From Verrucomicrobiaceae bacterium (lineage in GTDB: Bacteria > Verrucomicrobiota > Verrucomicrobiia > Verrucomicrobiales > Verrucomicrobiaceae), in NCBI GenBank assembly GCA_024232965.1, contig JACKQF010000009.1, positions 62,001 through 126,000 on the forward strand: DNA of 64,000 bases. The letters are read 5' to 3'. Positions within the stretch are counted from its first letter, which is position 1. Each line of letters opens with the position of its first letter. The position numbers and the translations under genes are program-made. The notes below the pieces were generated by a model. The model was not told the origin of the DNA and ran no database searches. It saw nothing but the letters and a program-made list of their open reading frames with translations. Positions 41,609 to 50,084 of this stretch are shown piece after piece.

Positions 41609-43492
41609 TCAGAGCTCCAATTGAATGCCGAGCTCGATGACTTGGCGTGGGGGCAGCTCAAAGTAGCCGGTGGCGGGACGGGCGAGGCGGGAGAGCATGA
41701 CGAAGAGTTTCTTTCTCCAGGTGGCCATCGTCGAGGGACCGCTGGTGTGGAGGAGTTCGCGGCTCTGGTAAAAGCTGATGCCGCCGGGCTTAACCTTGCC
41801 TTTTTCGCTCAGGGCAATGCAGAGATCGTCGAAGACTCGCGGTGATTCGGCGAAGCCGTAGCGGAGCACGACGCGGTAGAAGTCGGTGTAGAATTCGTCG
41901 ATCTCGCGGCGGTTTTTTTCGTCGATGCTGGGCTCGTCGGTGAAGCTAACGGTCAAGAGGACGACTTGCTTGTGCAGGGCCTTGTTGTGCTTCAAGTGGT
42001 GCAGTAGCGCCAGGGGTAGGCCTTCTGCGGAGGCGGACATGAAGACGGCGGTGCCGGGCACGCGGACGATGCGGTCGTTTTTGATCTCATCCACCAGATA
42101 CTCCACCGGCAAGCGACCACGGAGCATGGCGTTGCGCAGGGCATCGCGGCCATCCGTCCAGGTGCGCATGACGACCCAGATGACGGCGGCGACGGCGAGC
42201 GGGAACCAGGCACCATCGACAAATTTGGTCAGACTGCCAGCAACGTAGGAGGCCTCGATGGTGACGAAGATCAGCACGGGAATGAAGGCCTTAAAAAAGG
42301 ACCAGCCCCAGATGCGGCGCGCGACAAAGAAGAAGAGGATGGAGGTCAGCATCATCTCCATCGAGACGGAAAGCCCGTAGGCGGAGGCGAGGTTGCTGGA
42401 GGTTTTGAAGCCGACGACCAGGGCGACGCAGGCGGTCAGGAGGATGAAATTCACCTGCGGCATGTAGATCTGGCCGCGCACATCGGGATTGGTATGGACG
42501 ATCTTCAGGCGGGGAAGATAGCCGAGTTGCACAGCCTGCTGGGTGAGCGAGAACACCCCGGTGATCATCGCTTGGCTGGCGATGATGGTGGCGGCGGTGG
42601 CCATGAGGATCATGGGCACCAGCAGGGCAGGGGGCGCGAGCCGGAAGAAGGGATTGTCCAGCGCCTCGGGATTGCTGAGGACGAGGGCCCCTTGGCCGAG
42701 GTAGTTCAGCGTCAGGGCTGGGTAGACGAGGATGAACCAAGCGCGCTTGAGGGCGTTCGCGCCGAAGTGACCGATGTCTGCGTAGAGGGCCTCGCACCCA
42801 GTGACGGCCAGGAGCACCATGCCCATGATGCCAATGCCATGCAGGCCGTGGTGGGCAAGATATTGAACACCCCAGTGGGGGGAAAGGGCGGCGATGACGC
42901 CGGGGTGCTCAAGAAATCGATAAAGACCGAGTGAAGCCAGGATGCTGAACCAGAGAATCATGATCGGCCCAAAGGCGACGCCGATTTTTGCGGTGCCATG
43001 GCGCTGAACCAAGAACAATGCCATCAAGATGCCGACGGCGACGGGGATGACGAAGGGGCTGAAGCCTGGGTTGAGCTCCTTGAGGCCCTCCACTGCGGAA
43101 AGCACGGAGATGGCGGGGGTGATCATGCCATCGCCGTAGAGCAGGGCAGCACCAAAAAGCACGACCAAGACCTGCATGCGCTTTACCCTCGGGGAGAAGG
43201 CCTCGCGCTTTGAACGCAACAGGGAAAGGATCGCAAACATCCCGCCCTCGCCCTTGGCTGTGGCGGCGCTGAGGATGGAGAGGTACTTCACGGCCACCAT
43301 GATGGTCAGCGACCAAAACATCAGCGAGATCGGCCCATAGACCATGTCTGCGCCGTGAATCGCCGGGTCGTAGTTGGCGTGGGCGAGACACTCCCGCAGG
43401 GCATACAGCGGGCTGGTGCCGATGTCTCCAAAGACCACACCCAGCGCTACAAGCGCCAGTCCCCAGCTTTTCTTCGAGTGATCGTCAGACAT
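41609..43492 (-). CDS. kup: Low-affinity potassium transporter, KUP/HAK/KT family
   Basis: This 627-residue protein takes up potassium in symport with protons. It has about 12 membrane helices in the first 440 residues. Family signatures are VVFGDIGTSPLYALRE near the N-terminus, LYGDGMITPAISVLSAVEG and AITGCEALYADIGHFG-like AVTGCEALYADIGHFG. A hydrophilic C-terminal domain ends the protein. ATG 43492 is chosen; GGAG lies about 7 bases upstream on the minus strand. It is divergent from the glycosyltransferase gene, 159 bases away. Confidence 0.96.
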   Translation of the reverse strand: MSDDHSKKSWGLALVALGVVFGDIGTSPLYALRECLAHANYDPAIHGADMVYGPISLMFWSLTIMVAVKYLSILSAATAKGEGGMFAILSLLRSKREAFSPRVKRMQVLVVLFGAALLYGDGMITPAISVLSAVEGLKELNPGFSPFVIPVAVGILMALFLVQRHGTAKIGVAFGPIMILWFSILASLGLYRFLEHPGVIAALSPHWGVQYLAHHGLHGIGIMGMVLLAVTGCEALYADIGHFGANALKRAWFILVYPALTLNYLGQGALVLSNPEALDNPFFRLAPPALLVPMILMATAATIIASQAMITGVFSLTQQAVQLGYLPRLKIVHTNPDVRGQIYMPQVNFILLTACVALVVGFKTSSNLASAYGLSVSMEMMLTSILFFFVARRIWGWSFFKAFIPVLIFVTIEASYVAGSLTKFVDGAWFPLAVAAVIWVVMRTWTDGRDALRNAMLRGRLPVEYLVDEIKNDRIVRVPGTAVFMSASAEGLPLALLHHLKHNKALHKQVVLLTVSFTDEPSIDEKNRREIDEFYTDFYRVVLRYGFAESPRVFDDLCIALSEKGKVKPGGISFYQSRELLHTSGPSTMATWRKKLFVMLSRLARPATGYFELPPRQVIELGIQLEL

Positions 43493-43651
43493 GAAAAATC
43501 TCCAACCAACAGCGGTCGGAGCCCCACAGGGGACCGCATTGGTTAACGTGTCTGCCTGGGAATGCAAGCGGCAATCCCCTGGCAGAATTGTGACATTTTC
43601 CGACCCGTTTTTCCCTGCATTCACGCCTAAACTGTGCCAATTCGTCGATTC

Positions 43652-45394
43652 ATGCCTGCTGCATCCCCTCAACCCTGGACAGACGCCTGGTGTCAGAAAC
43701 ACCATCGGTGGTTGCTCCTTGCGGTCACTCTGTTGCTCTACCTACCCGGCACCGGTACGATTCCGCTGATGGATCGTGATGAGCCGCGCTTTGCCCACGC
43801 CACGGTGGAGATGATGCAGCGCAGTTCCTGGGCGATCCCCTATTTTAATGAGGAGTACCGTTTTGATAAGCCCCCGCTGACCTACTGGTGGATGGCGGCG
43901 CACTACCAGCTCTTTGGGGTGAATGAAATGGCCGCGCGCCTGCACTCCGTCTTTTCGGTGTATTTGATCGCTCTGGTGCTGGCTGCTTTCGGCACGCGGA
44001 TGGCGGGAGCAAGGGCGGGGCTGCTGGCGGCTTTTTCGTGGGTCACGACGCTGCAGGTGCTGGTGCATGGGCGATTGTGTGTGGCCGATATGCCGATGGT
44101 GCTCTTTGTCACGATCAGCTCGTGGGCGCTCTATGAGATTCTGACGCCAGAAGAGGTGTCGGCAGATCGGCTGCAGCGGTGGCGTTGGGTGCTGTGGGTC
44201 TCGCTGGGGCTGGGATTTTTGGCCAAGGGGCCGATCGCATGGTTCGTGCCAGCGCTGACGGTGGTACTGTGGCGTTATGCCTTTCAGCGCGGTGGGGCTT
44301 TGCCGTGGAAAAGGCTGGGGCTCTGGCCGGGCGTGCTGATCACGCTGCTGATCACTGCTGCCTGGGGCGTGCCTGCGCTGATGGCGACGCATGGTGACTA
44401 CTGGCGCTCTGGGATTGGCGAGCACGTCGTGAAGCGTGGCACGGATGTCTTCAACGGACGGCGCTTCATCCCTGGGCTGTATTTGGGGACGGCGTTCCTG
44501 AGCCTCTTCCCGTGGATTGGGCTGCTAGTGCCGATGTGGAAGAGCCTGCGCAAGAATTGGAACCCGCGTTATGCCTTCCTGGCGGCCTGGTTTTTGGCGC
44601 CGCAGGTCATCTTCTTCTTTTATGCCACGCAACTGCCGCACTACCCGATGCCGGGATTCCCCGCCTTCAGTCTGCTGTTGGCGCTCTTTTTGATGGGGCC
44701 GGATCGGCCCAAAGATCCACCCGCGCTGTTGACCGTCCTTTGTCTGGTGCTGGGTGGAGGCGGGCTCGCCATCTGGAAGCTGGCACCCGGCTCTGGCGCT
44801 GATCCAGACCTGATCCCTGTGCTGACGAACGGTGGGTTGCTACTGGGAGCGCTGGCTTTGGTCAGTTGGATGGGTATGCAGGTGGGCCTCAAGGGGCGTG
44901 CGCCAGCGACTGCATTGGTGGCGCTGGTGGCGGTGCTGATTTTTTCGTCGCGGGTCCTGCATGTCGCGGATGAGCTACGCATCACGAACCCCGCCATCAA
45001 CATTGCCAACGTGATGCAAGGTCTCGGGGACACGCCGACTCCAGAGGCCTCGCGGCAAAAGCGCATCGGCTGCGTCTTTGCGGAGCCTAGCCTGGTCTTT
45101 TATGCAGGGTATCCGTGGTCCTTCGCCGGGAAGCAAAGCAGTGCGGAAAAGATGTTCGCGCAGGCAAAGTCTGGCTCAACCCTAGTGCTGCTGGATCGCG
45201 AATGGACGCTCTCCGACTGGTTCAAGCAGCCCTTTTCCAAGGAACCGCAGCCAACCGCGCGAGATCAAACTGCTGAGAATGACGCCCTCATCGCCCGCCA
45301 TCCAGAGGCAGGAGTGAAAACGGTACGGGGCCTGGACTTAGCGAGAAGCAGTTGGGTCGAGATCCGCGTCCTCGTGAGAGAAACGTCGAAATAG
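43652..45394 (+). CDS. GT39-family (ArnT/PMT-like) membrane glycosyltransferase
   Basis: This 580-residue protein has about 11-12 membrane helices. The first extracytoplasmic loop carries MDRDEPRFAHATVEM, matching the D-E-P motif of GT83/GT39 enzymes, followed by FDKPPLTYWW. Such enzymes transfer a sugar from a polyprenyl-phosphate donor to lipid A, lipids or proteins on the outer face of the membrane. The acceptor cannot be told. ATG 43652 is favoured over a GTG at 43634. Confidence 0.9.
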   Translation: MPAASPQPWTDAWCQKHHRWLLLAVTLLLYLPGTGTIPLMDRDEPRFAHATVEMMQRSSWAIPYFNEEYRFDKPPLTYWWMAAHYQLFGVNEMAARLHSVFSVYLIALVLAAFGTRMAGARAGLLAAFSWVTTLQVLVHGRLCVADMPMVLFVTISSWALYEILTPEEVSADRLQRWRWVLWVSLGLGFLAKGPIAWFVPALTVVLWRYAFQRGGALPWKRLGLWPGVLITLLITAAWGVPALMATHGDYWRSGIGEHVVKRGTDVFNGRRFIPGLYLGTAFLSLFPWIGLLVPMWKSLRKNWNPRYAFLAAWFLAPQVIFFFYATQLPHYPMPGFPAFSLLLALFLMGPDRPKDPPALLTVLCLVLGGGGLAIWKLAPGSGADPDLIPVLTNGGLLLGALALVSWMGMQVGLKGRAPATALVALVAVLIFSSRVLHVADELRITNPAINIANVMQGLGDTPTPEASRQKRIGCVFAEPSLVFYAGYPWSFAGKQSSAEKMFAQAKSGSTLVLLDREWTLSDWFKQPFSKEPQPTARDQTAENDALIARHPEAGVKTVRGLDLARSSWVEIRVLVRETSK

Positions 45395-45584
45395 GTGGGC
45401 ATTGTCTGTTTCTGTACTGCGCTTCTGCGGAAAGCGGTAGGGCAGCGGGGTGCGCGGCTCAACCTACTGCACTCTGCGATCGAGGGCTGGGCATTTTCCT
45501 TTTGACCTTGCATGGGACACTGCGACATCTGAGGTTCATCTTTTTCGCTTCTATCCCGCTGTCCAAGACGTTCCCCTTTGCTCA

Positions 45585-46757
45585 ATGATCCGGCTCGCAC
45601 TCAAGATGTTATTTGGCGACACGGGGAAGTATCTGATGCTGGTCGCGGGACTGTTTTTTGCTACTTTCCTGATGGCGCAGCAAGTCGCTGTCTTCTGTGG
45701 GCTCATCCGCTGGACTACTGCTACGCTGAAGAACGTCCCAGCGCCGATTTGGGTGGTCGAGGGACGCGTGGAGCAGGTGAACGAGACCAATCCCATGCTC
45801 GATACCGATGTCACTCGGGTGCGCTCGGTCGATTGCGTCGCCTGGGCGCAGCCGGTCTATGTGGGCATGCAGAGAGTCCGGCTGCCGAATGGGAATTTCA
45901 AAGTCATCCAACTCATCGGCATCGACTCCACCACCTTTGCGGGGGCACCGGTAAAATTGCGTGAAGGGAAGATCGAGTCCATCCGCCAGCCGCACTCGGT
46001 CATCATTGATGACCTTGGCATCAAGCGTTTGGCGGTTGAACGTGGTAAGCCGGTGAAAGTGGGTGATGCGTTTGAAATCAATGATCAAGAGGCGCGGGTG
46101 GTCGGCATCGCCGATGCCATGACCTCCTTTACCGGTGGACCGTATGTGTGGACCACTTACAACCGCGCGCTGCAATACGCGCCCTCTCAGCGCAAGATGC
46201 TGTCCGCAGTTCTTGCTGCGCCAAAGCCAGGTATCAGTCCAGAAGATGCCGCTGCAGACATTCAGCGCACCACGGGGTTGAAGGCCTTTGTAAACAGAGA
46301 TTTCTCTCTCGATGAGGGAGCCGATAAGACGGAATTCAATACCTCGACGATCTGGTGGTATGTGCGCAACACCGGCATCCCGATCTCGTTCGGTATCACT
46401 GTCATCGTCGGGTTCATCGTCGGCACCGCGATCAGCAGCCAGACGTTTTACACCTTTGTCATGGAGCACATGAAGCACCTCGGCGCGCTCAAGGCCATGG
46501 GTGCATCCAACTTCAAGCTGTGCCAAATGCTCATCTGCCAAGCGCTGACCGTCGGCCTCATCGGCTATGGGCTCGGGATTGGAGCGACTGCCATGTTTGG
46601 CAGAGGGGCGCTGGCCAACGAGGAACCGCCCTTTTACATGCCCGAGATCGTCCCGTTTGCTGTGCTGGGCGTGATTCTTTGCATCTGCATGCTCTCCGCA
46701 CTGATTGGCATCTGGCGCGTCAGCAGGCTCGAACCGGCGATGGTCTTCCGCGGATGA
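45585..46757 (+). CDS. ABC transporter permease, FtsX/MacB type
   Basis: This 390-residue protein has one N-terminal membrane helix (about 14-40), a large extracytoplasmic MacB-type domain (about 45-270) and three C-terminal helices (about 275-300, 325-350 and 360-380), the standard layout of type VII (MacB-like) permeases. FVMEHMKHLGALKAMGAS is the coupling-helix region. It overlaps the ATPase gene by 4 bases (ATGA at 46754) and heads a four-gene efflux operon. The reading frame from 45450 is rejected because its first 45 residues are not family-like. Confidence 0.9.
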   Translation: MIRLALKMLFGDTGKYLMLVAGLFFATFLMAQQVAVFCGLIRWTTATLKNVPAPIWVVEGRVEQVNETNPMLDTDVTRVRSVDCVAWAQPVYVGMQRVRLPNGNFKVIQLIGIDSTTFAGAPVKLREGKIESIRQPHSVIIDDLGIKRLAVERGKPVKVGDAFEINDQEARVVGIADAMTSFTGGPYVWTTYNRALQYAPSQRKMLSAVLAAPKPGISPEDAAADIQRTTGLKAFVNRDFSLDEGADKTEFNTSTIWWYVRNTGIPISFGITVIVGFIVGTAISSQTFYTFVMEHMKHLGALKAMGASNFKLCQMLICQALTVGLIGYGLGIGATAMFGRGALANEEPPFYMPEIVPFAVLGVILCICMLSALIGIWRVSRLEPAMVFRG

Positions 46758-47515
46758 AAACGGACTCGGCACCAAAACTCAAAACGCCCGACCCACAGCA
46801 CCAATTGGCCGTGCATGTCCAGGGCGTCGATAAAAGCTTCGGCGATGGCAATGCGCGTCTCAAAGTGCTGAAGGACATCACGCTGGATGTCCGTGCTGGC
46901 GAGATCACCATGCTGGTTGGCCCCTCTGGCTGTGGCAAGACCACGCTCATCAGCATCATGGCGGGGACGCTCGGCGTGGATGCGGGGCAGGTCACTGTTT
47001 TTGGTGAAAACCTCACGACCATGCGCAAGTCCGCCATCACGCGGTTTCGCGCTCAAAATATCGGCTTCATCTTCCAGCAGTTTCACCTGATCCCAACGCT
47101 CACCTGCGTGGAGAACGCCAGCGTGCCGCTTCTCATCCAAGGGGTCTCGACCTCCAAGGCAGAAAAGAAAGCCCGCGAGATGCTAGAGCTCGTCGGCCTC
47201 GGGGATCGCGCCAAACATCGCCCCACGCAGCTCTCCGGTGGTCAGCAGCAGCGCGTCGCGATCGCGCGAGCGCTAGTTCATGAGCCACGGCTCGTCATTT
47301 GTGATGAACCCACCGCTGCGCTCGATGCAAAGAACGGCACCATTGTCATGGATCTCTTTGAAAAAATCGCCCGCATTCCAGGGCGCGCAGTCGTCGTCGT
47401 CACGCACGACAATCGCATCTTTTCCCACGCTGATCGAATCGCCCAAATGGACGACGGTCGGATTGTGGAGGTCCACGATGTTGACCGCGATGCTCCGCCG
47501 GTTATTTCTCACTAG
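46754..47515 (+). CDS. ABC transporter ATP-binding protein (MacB/LolD type)
   Basis: This 253-residue ATPase has Walker A GPSGCGKTT (56-64), Q-loop IFQQFHLIP, signature LSGGQQQR (160-167), Walker B LVICDEPTAALD (D184, E185) and H-loop THDN (H218). It powers the FtsX-like permease encoded just upstream by mechanotransmission rather than by substrate translocation through the membrane. The short N-terminal tail (1-15) is variable. Confidence 0.95.
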   Translation: MKTDSAPKLKTPDPQHQLAVHVQGVDKSFGDGNARLKVLKDITLDVRAGEITMLVGPSGCGKTTLISIMAGTLGVDAGQVTVFGENLTTMRKSAITRFRAQNIGFIFQQFHLIPTLTCVENASVPLLIQGVSTSKAEKKAREMLELVGLGDRAKHRPTQLSGGQQQRVAIARALVHEPRLVICDEPTAALDAKNGTIVMDLFEKIARIPGRAVVVVTHDNRIFSHADRIAQMDDGRIVEVHDVDRDAPPVISH

Positions 47516-47527
47516 TTTAAGAAGCCC

Positions 47528-48487
47528 ATGATCCTTGCCCGCTTTATTCGTTACGCCACCTTTGTCGGTGCCATCCTCGGTGTCTGGGCTATGTCCGGCG
47601 TCCTCCAGACCATCAAGAGCCAAGAGGTGCCGATCCCGCCGCCCAAGGTTGCTCCACCGGAAAAAACGTACGAACACACCGTCGCCGCCACTGGTCTGCT
47701 GGAGGCGCTCAGCGAGAACGTCTCCGTCGGGGTGCCGGTTCCTGGATTGGTCACCCAAGTCTTTGCTGAAGTCTCTGCCAAAGTGAAGAAAGGAGATCCG
47801 CTCTTCGCCATGGATGATCGCGAACTCCAGGCGCAAACCGGTGTGCAAAAGGCTGCCGTTGATGTGGCCCAGGCAAACCTGGAAGTCGCTCGCGCACAGA
47901 TGATCAAGGCTCAGGACATGCTGGATCGCCTCAAGGCCGTGACCGATCAGCGTGCCATCAGTCAGGATGATCTGCGCAATCGTGCCAACGACACCCTTGT
48001 GGCCAAAGCGCAAGTCGCTGCGGCAGAGGCGGCCTTGGCCTCAGCAAAGGCATCGCAACAGCAGACGCAATTGCTCCTGGATCGGCTCACTGTCCGCGCA
48101 CCTCGCGATGGCACCGTGATCCAAGTGAATACCCGCGAAGGCGAATACGCCTCCCCCGGAGCAAAGAATGCGCCGATGGTTTTAGGCGATCTTGAGAAGC
48201 TGCAAGTGCGCGCCGACGTGGATGAGCAAAACGCCACTCGAGTGCGTCCAGGCTTGCCTGCAAAGGCCTTCATTAAAGGCGATACACTTCACCCCATTGC
48301 GTTGACCTTTGTGCGCATCGAGCCCTTTGTCATCCCGAAGCAATCCCTCACCGGTTCCAGCACAGAGCGTGTCGATACACGCGTGCTACAGGTCATCTTT
48401 AGCCTCCAACGTCCCACCGACACGCCGCTCTACGTCGGACAACAGGTGGATGTGTATATTGATGCGGGAGATAAAACAAAGCCATGA
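47528..48487 (+). CDS. Periplasmic membrane-fusion (HlyD/MacA-like) protein
   Basis: This 319-residue adaptor has an N-terminal membrane anchor (about 7-28). A biotinyl-lipoyl-like half (VSVGVPVPGLVTQVFAEV, KKGDPLF), a coiled-coil hairpin (about 100-180, rich in Ala, Gln and Lys) and the second lipoyl half (RAPRDGTVIQVN) follow, with a beta-barrel after that. It bridges the permease and the outer-membrane factor. It starts 12 bases after the ATPase and overlaps the outer-membrane gene by 4 bases. Confidence 0.92.
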   Translation: MILARFIRYATFVGAILGVWAMSGVLQTIKSQEVPIPPPKVAPPEKTYEHTVAATGLLEALSENVSVGVPVPGLVTQVFAEVSAKVKKGDPLFAMDDRELQAQTGVQKAAVDVAQANLEVARAQMIKAQDMLDRLKAVTDQRAISQDDLRNRANDTLVAKAQVAAAEAALASAKASQQQTQLLLDRLTVRAPRDGTVIQVNTREGEYASPGAKNAPMVLGDLEKLQVRADVDEQNATRVRPGLPAKAFIKGDTLHPIALTFVRIEPFVIPKQSLTGSSTERVDTRVLQVIFSLQRPTDTPLYVGQQVDVYIDAGDKTKP

Positions 48488-49905
48488 ATTGCCGAACGCT
48501 GATCAGTAGTACGTTGCTCGTCGCTGGGCTGACCGGTTGCCTAAACTTTCAGCCCTTCCAACGGCCAGAGGTGGATATGCCCAAGCGCTGGAAAGAACGC
48601 TCTGGAAAGACCTCCGCTGCAAAACTGCCTGAGGAATGGTGGCGCAGTTTTGGTTCTGCGGAACTCAATCGCCTCGTGACCCAGAGCATGGATGCCAACC
48701 AAGATCTCAAGGGCGCTCTCGCCAGACTGGAGACCGGGCGTGCCCTGATCGGGGTGAAGCGCGCCGACTGGTTTCCGCAGGTTTCCTTGGGGGGGGATCT
48801 CGGCACGCAGCGGCTCTCCGCCTCATCCATGGGCGCGAATTTTCCTGCGGGCGGATTTCCTGGTGGTGCCCTGCCCGAACTCCAGCGCGAGCGCTATCGC
48901 GCTGCCTTTGATGCGGGCTGGGAACTGGATCTGTGGGGCCGTGTGAGGCGCGGTATCGAATCTTCCACAGCATCTGCAGCCGCTGAAGAAGAGCGTGTCT
49001 ATACCCAACGGCTCTCCCTCGCAGGCGAGGTCGCACGCAACTACTTCATCCTGCGTTCCATCGATCAGCAGCGCGATATTTTGCGTGATACCATCAAGTT
49101 GCGCCAAGATGCTCTGAATCTACAAAAGAGCCGCTTTGAAGGTGGCTTGGCCAACGACATGGATGTGGCCCGGTCAACGACTGAACTCGAGCTTGCCAAC
49201 AACGACCTCGCTGCAACCGAGCGTCAACGGGGCTCAGCCGAACACGCTCTCGCAGTGCTTTGTGGCCAAGTTCCCTCGGTGTTTTCGGTGGCTAGCTCTG
49301 GGGCCTTGCCCGGCCCGCCACGCGTTCCCGCCGGACTCCCCGGCGATGTGTTAGAGCGCCGCCCCGACATCCGCGCTGCGGAGCAAACATTGCGTGCTGC
49401 TTATGCCGAGATTGGTGTGGCCGATGCGTCCTTTTTCCCAACCATCAAACTGCTCGGCAGTGGTGGGCTGGAGAGCGTGAAGGCCAGCGACTTTGCGCTC
49501 TGGGAAAATCGCGTGCTCTCCATCGGTCCCTCGGTGACGGTTCCCCTGCTGAACGGTGGTCGCCTCAAAGCCAACAAGCGCGCTGCGCAGTCGCGCTATG
49601 AAGAAGCACTGGCGAACTACCGCCAGACGATCCTCAACGCTCTACGCGAAGTGGAAGATGCACTGCTGGACCTGCAAGCCTTCAGCAAGCAACGCCAGGC
49701 CCTCGTCCGCGCGCAGAACTCCGCGCAAGACACGAAGAAACTGGCGACGCTGCGATACGAAAAGGGACTCGCCAGCTACTTCGAAGTCGTCGAAGCCGAT
49801 CGCACCGTGCTCAGCACCCGTCTCGCCATTGCTCAACTCGACGGCCAACGGCTCGCCTCCACTGTCTTGCTGATGAAGGCACTCGGCGGTGGTTGGTCGC
49901 GGTAG
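48484..49905 (+). CDS. Outer-membrane efflux lipoprotein, NodT/TolC family
   Basis: This 473-residue protein has a lipoprotein signal (VAGLTGC, Cys19). It shows the two OEP repeats: WWRSFGSAELNRLV, AGWELDLWGRVRRGIE and RPDIRAAEQTLRAAYAEIGV, the last being a family hallmark. It forms the outer-membrane channel of the tripartite pump. Because pump, adaptor and channel are in one operon (ATGA overlaps), they probably work as one unit exporting drugs, lipids or peptides; the cargo is unknown. Confidence 0.94.
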   Translation: MNCRTLISSTLLVAGLTGCLNFQPFQRPEVDMPKRWKERSGKTSAAKLPEEWWRSFGSAELNRLVTQSMDANQDLKGALARLETGRALIGVKRADWFPQVSLGGDLGTQRLSASSMGANFPAGGFPGGALPELQRERYRAAFDAGWELDLWGRVRRGIESSTASAAAEEERVYTQRLSLAGEVARNYFILRSIDQQRDILRDTIKLRQDALNLQKSRFEGGLANDMDVARSTTELELANNDLAATERQRGSAEHALAVLCGQVPSVFSVASSGALPGPPRVPAGLPGDVLERRPDIRAAEQTLRAAYAEIGVADASFFPTIKLLGSGGLESVKASDFALWENRVLSIGPSVTVPLLNGGRLKANKRAAQSRYEEALANYRQTILNALREVEDALLDLQAFSKQRQALVRAQNSAQDTKKLATLRYEKGLASYFEVVEADRTVLSTRLAIAQLDGQRLASTVLLMKALGGGWSR

Positions 49906-50005
49906 GTCCTGGAGTCGAGGTGGATCGACCTTCTGGTGGTACGTTGGGATCGCGGTGAAAGCGGGGGCGTGGTTGGGCTTGAGCGTTGGGGTGGTGGCGA
50001 GCGAC

Positions 50006-50048
50006 GCCAGCAGGGCTGGCTTTACCAAAGCGGCAGCAGGGCTGCCGC
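50006..50048. terminator. Two adjacent hairpins sharing an AGG loop, between convergent genes
   Basis: GCCAGC-AGG-GCTGGC (50006-50020) is followed by TTTACC and then by GCGGCAGC-AGG-GCTGCCGC (50030-50048). The two stems are perfect and the loops identical. They lie between the convergent efflux and recQ genes, so they may act as a terminator on either strand, although T-tracts are short. Confidence 0.5.
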
Positions 50049-50084
50049 AGTCCACACAGTGTCTGGGTGGGGGAGCTTTGGGAT

